In this document: piece by piece, positions 62,337 through 64,000 of the stretch | Numbering within the stretch: position 1 is the stretch's first letter | Layout of the letters: each line of letters begins with the position of its first letter | Assembly: GCA_934255455.1 (NCBI GenBank) | Contig: CAKQNS010000002.1 | Span: 62,001 to 126,000 of the forward strand | Reading direction: 5' to 3' | Length of the DNA: 64,000 bases | Source of the DNA: an uncultured Alphaproteobacteria bacterium | Lineage (GTDB): Bacteria > Pseudomonadota > Alphaproteobacteria > Rs-D84 | Made by a program: the position numbers and the translations under genes | Notes under the pieces: generated by a model | What the model was told of the DNA's origin: nothing | The model's input: the letters and a program-made list of their open reading frames with translations, nothing else | Database searches by the model: none

Positions 62337-63005
62337 CTAGATTCCCTTGGCAATAGAACGTGCAGCCCGTGCTGGATTCAAATACGCGCCATACGTTTTA
62401 GTTCGTTTGTTATACCCAATCACCCAATTACGAGAATTGCACATTAAATCCAGATCGCGCAATAAATATTGTGTATGTTCCGTTTTTTTACATGCCAAAC
62501 GTCGTTCTGGTTCACATGAAATTTGCGAATTTGAAACATCAACACAATATTTATTTACAATATAGCGTCCCAGCTCACCCATAAAATTTAATTTCAAATC
62601 ATCAATATTTTGCGCGCGCACATATATTTCGAATATATCATACGGGTTACCGACATTTGTCTTATTGTATCGCGCGCGTGCCAACGCATCACCAATTACA
62701 CTGTATGTGGCCGATGCGCATGCAACGGTATCACCACCAATAAATTCATGACACGCCATGGCCAGATTATATGCCGATATACTGATAACATTATTCTGGT
62801 CGTCATAGAAACCGCGCTCTATTAAAAATTGTGTAAAACCATCATCACGATTATCGAAACTGTACAATTTTGAAAACGGGGTTAAATCATCGTACACTAA
62901 ATCAACCGGCGTATGCATATCCAGTGTATCCAGAAACGCATAATCGGCCCGGGCGGTTGGCACCGCAAAAAATATCACCAGCAAAGATAATAATAATTTT
63001 ATCAC
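62337..63005 (-). CDS. Secreted Cys-containing protein of unknown function, paralog A
   Basis: 222 residues. Signal peptide beginning VIKLLLSLLVIFFAVPTARA-D. It resembles the downstream protein (TQFLIERGFYDDQNNVISISAYNLAMACHEF against KFIIDKGYFDKKSNVIFISALELGIMCNRYF, plus YDIF, NKYC and the C-terminal DLMCNSRNWVIGYN region). I chose GTG 63005: it overlaps the preceding stop (GTGA) and follows AGGA by 9 bases. ATG 63023 is possible. No known family recognised. Confidence 0.65.
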   Translation of the reverse strand: MIKLLLSLLVIFFAVPTARADYAFLDTLDMHTPVDLVYDDLTPFSKLYSFDNRDDGFTQFLIERGFYDDQNNVISISAYNLAMACHEFIGGDTVACASATYSVIGDALARARYNKTNVGNPYDIFEIYVRAQNIDDLKLNFMGELGRYIVNKYCVDVSNSQISCEPERRLACKKTEHTQYLLRDLDLMCNSRNWVIGYNKRTKTYGAYLNPARAARSIAKGI

Positions 63006-63955
63006 TTTAACGATTCCTGGCATGCATCCGATATTTCAATTATTTCACGAGCGGTTTTGATTTGGACCGCATTAAACACCGTTGAAACCGCCGATGTCAC
63101 CGTTGTTGCCCCAGCCAATACATTCGACGCTGTATTCAAGTTGTTTGCCCGATTTGCATCCCCGCTGCGCGTGTTGTCACTGTTCGCGACCGCCGATGTT
63201 ATTGTACCACTGATGCCGGTGCCCGCACCAATTGCACTGGATACCGTTGCCACGCGTGCCAGGTCATTTATTTTATCAGCATTTACATTTGCATATTTGC
63301 CACATGCGCTGATTATATTATCCGCACGCACCAATTCATATTCCGTTGCGCTGTTATTCATACGCGATTGCATCTTGACCGTGGCCAATGTGTTTACTGC
63401 CGCGATACAGTTTTGTATTTTATCCTTTAATTCCGAACTGGCTTGGTTTTTACCCGCAATTACCGCGCCCGCTATGCTGGTTGCGGTACCAGCCGCCATC
63501 AATCCGGTACGTGCATTACCCAAATTTTTCGATTTTTCCACCGCCGCGGCACGTGCCATTTCCAGTTCTGAAACCTTGGTTTCATTGGCCGGGGTCGCAT
63601 CACCACCATTTATTGCCGCCGCCAAATCCGCCGCACTGAACCCGATTTCAGAATATTCTGCGTCAGATATAATTGATGCGCTACTCTTGAATTTTTCCAA
63701 CGCCGCATCAATATCTGCGATTTCTTGGTCCGTATTATTTTTCATAATACCGGTTGCAACCGCACCCGCACCAACACCGGTACCAACACCAGTTATGGCC
63801 GTATTTATGCCCGCCATTTTTTTGATGTTTTCAAATTGTTCCGATATGCCACCACACGCCGCGCGCGCATTGTTCATGGCGGCGGTCAATTCTTCATCCG
63901 TCGCATGTGCGCACAGTGGCAATAACACGCCAAATAATACCAATATTTTTTTCAT
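63002..63955 (-). CDS. Secreted Ala/Gly-rich helical protein of unknown function
   Basis: 317 residues. Signal peptide MKKILVLFGVLLPLCAHA-T. Long helices alternate with Gly-zipper-like stretches (TGVGTGVGAGAVATGI, AIGAGTGISGTITSAV, MAAGTATSIAGAVIAG) that could insert in membranes or pack as bundles; three cysteines are spaced widely. The -10 TATAAT at 63982-63987 and GGGGAC before the ATG support the start. It is the first gene of an operon ending in ruvC. No family recognised. Confidence 0.68.
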   Translation of the reverse strand: MKKILVLFGVLLPLCAHATDEELTAAMNNARAACGGISEQFENIKKMAGINTAITGVGTGVGAGAVATGIMKNNTDQEIADIDAALEKFKSSASIISDAEYSEIGFSAADLAAAINGGDATPANETKVSELEMARAAAVEKSKNLGNARTGLMAAGTATSIAGAVIAGKNQASSELKDKIQNCIAAVNTLATVKMQSRMNNSATEYELVRADNIISACGKYANVNADKINDLARVATVSSAIGAGTGISGTITSAVANSDNTRSGDANRANNLNTASNVLAGATTVTSAVSTVFNAVQIKTAREIIEISDACQESLK

Positions 63956-64000
63956 GCCGTCCCCACAAATACTTTCGCATAATTATATCATAAAATGACA

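Overview
The window looks like a chromosome segment of a small, compact alphaproteobacterium. It encodes a MucR/Ros-family regulator, an RHH_4-type ribbon-helix-helix protein, a DciA/DUF721 protein, a MutL with the endonuclease motif (the type found where MutH is absent), LptG, TatABC, SecDF-YajC and an alphaproteobacterial-style J-domain protein. Base composition is moderate, TGA is used normally as a stop, and genes are packed with 1-20 base overlaps. The species cannot be named from the sequence. No stretch of 300 bases lacks a gene or a recognisable signal.

Layout. 1-4.5 kb: accessory envelope genes (a truncated secreted protein, a SodC-like lipoprotein, an oleate hydratase, an outer-membrane barrel protein, an ASCH protein). 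4.6 kb: tRNA-Lys(CTT). 4.75-14.4 kb, minus strand: a tight housekeeping run read as sufS, DUF59, sufE, ftsL, ftsI, recJ, nrnA, lolA, tatB, tatC and a LysM/M23 protein. 14.4-22 kb: trxA-dksA, tatA, a SPOR protein, a tiny lipoprotein, thrS with an attenuator-like leader, a HlyIII protein, gltX, an acetyltransferase and trmB. 22.8-24.8 kb: a four-gene operon mostly of unknown function. 24.8-29.1 kb: mucR, a membrane lysozyme-TPR protein and a fused ybeY-lnt gene. 29.2-42.3 kb: rarA, two outer-membrane proteins, ftsK, a PAP2 phosphatase, a catalytically altered S41 protein, secD-secF-yajC, mutL and greA. 42.4-50.2 kb: lptG, a micro-protein, xerC/D, a J-domain gene, trxB, serS with a second attenuator-like leader, and typA. 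50.2-56.4 kb: six glycosyltransferase-type genes for a surface glycan. 56.4-64 kb: recA, an MFS transporter, secB, mltA, dciA, ruvC and three secreted proteins of unknown function.

How the parts fit. The long minus-strand runs join Fe-S assembly, septal peptidoglycan synthesis, recombination, lipoprotein sorting and Tat export, so most of the window is envelope and genome maintenance. The envelope theme recurs in Lnt, LolA, LptG, MltA, the LysM/M23 protein and the lysozyme-TPR protein.

Most notable. Both thrS and serS are preceded by a short reading frame whose ATG lies exactly 9 bases after a good -10 box. Each frame carries cognate codons (seven Thr; three Ser) and ends in a 14-base CCCC/GGGG hairpin that begins exactly at the last cognate codon. 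This looks like a shared leaderless, ribosome-dependent attenuation design. Several ordinary genes also start 6 or 9 bases after a -10 box with no ribosome binding site, suggesting frequent leaderless initiation. Two abutting foldback elements of about 105 bases and AAAGTTC heptamer arrays fused to stop codons are further unexplained structures.
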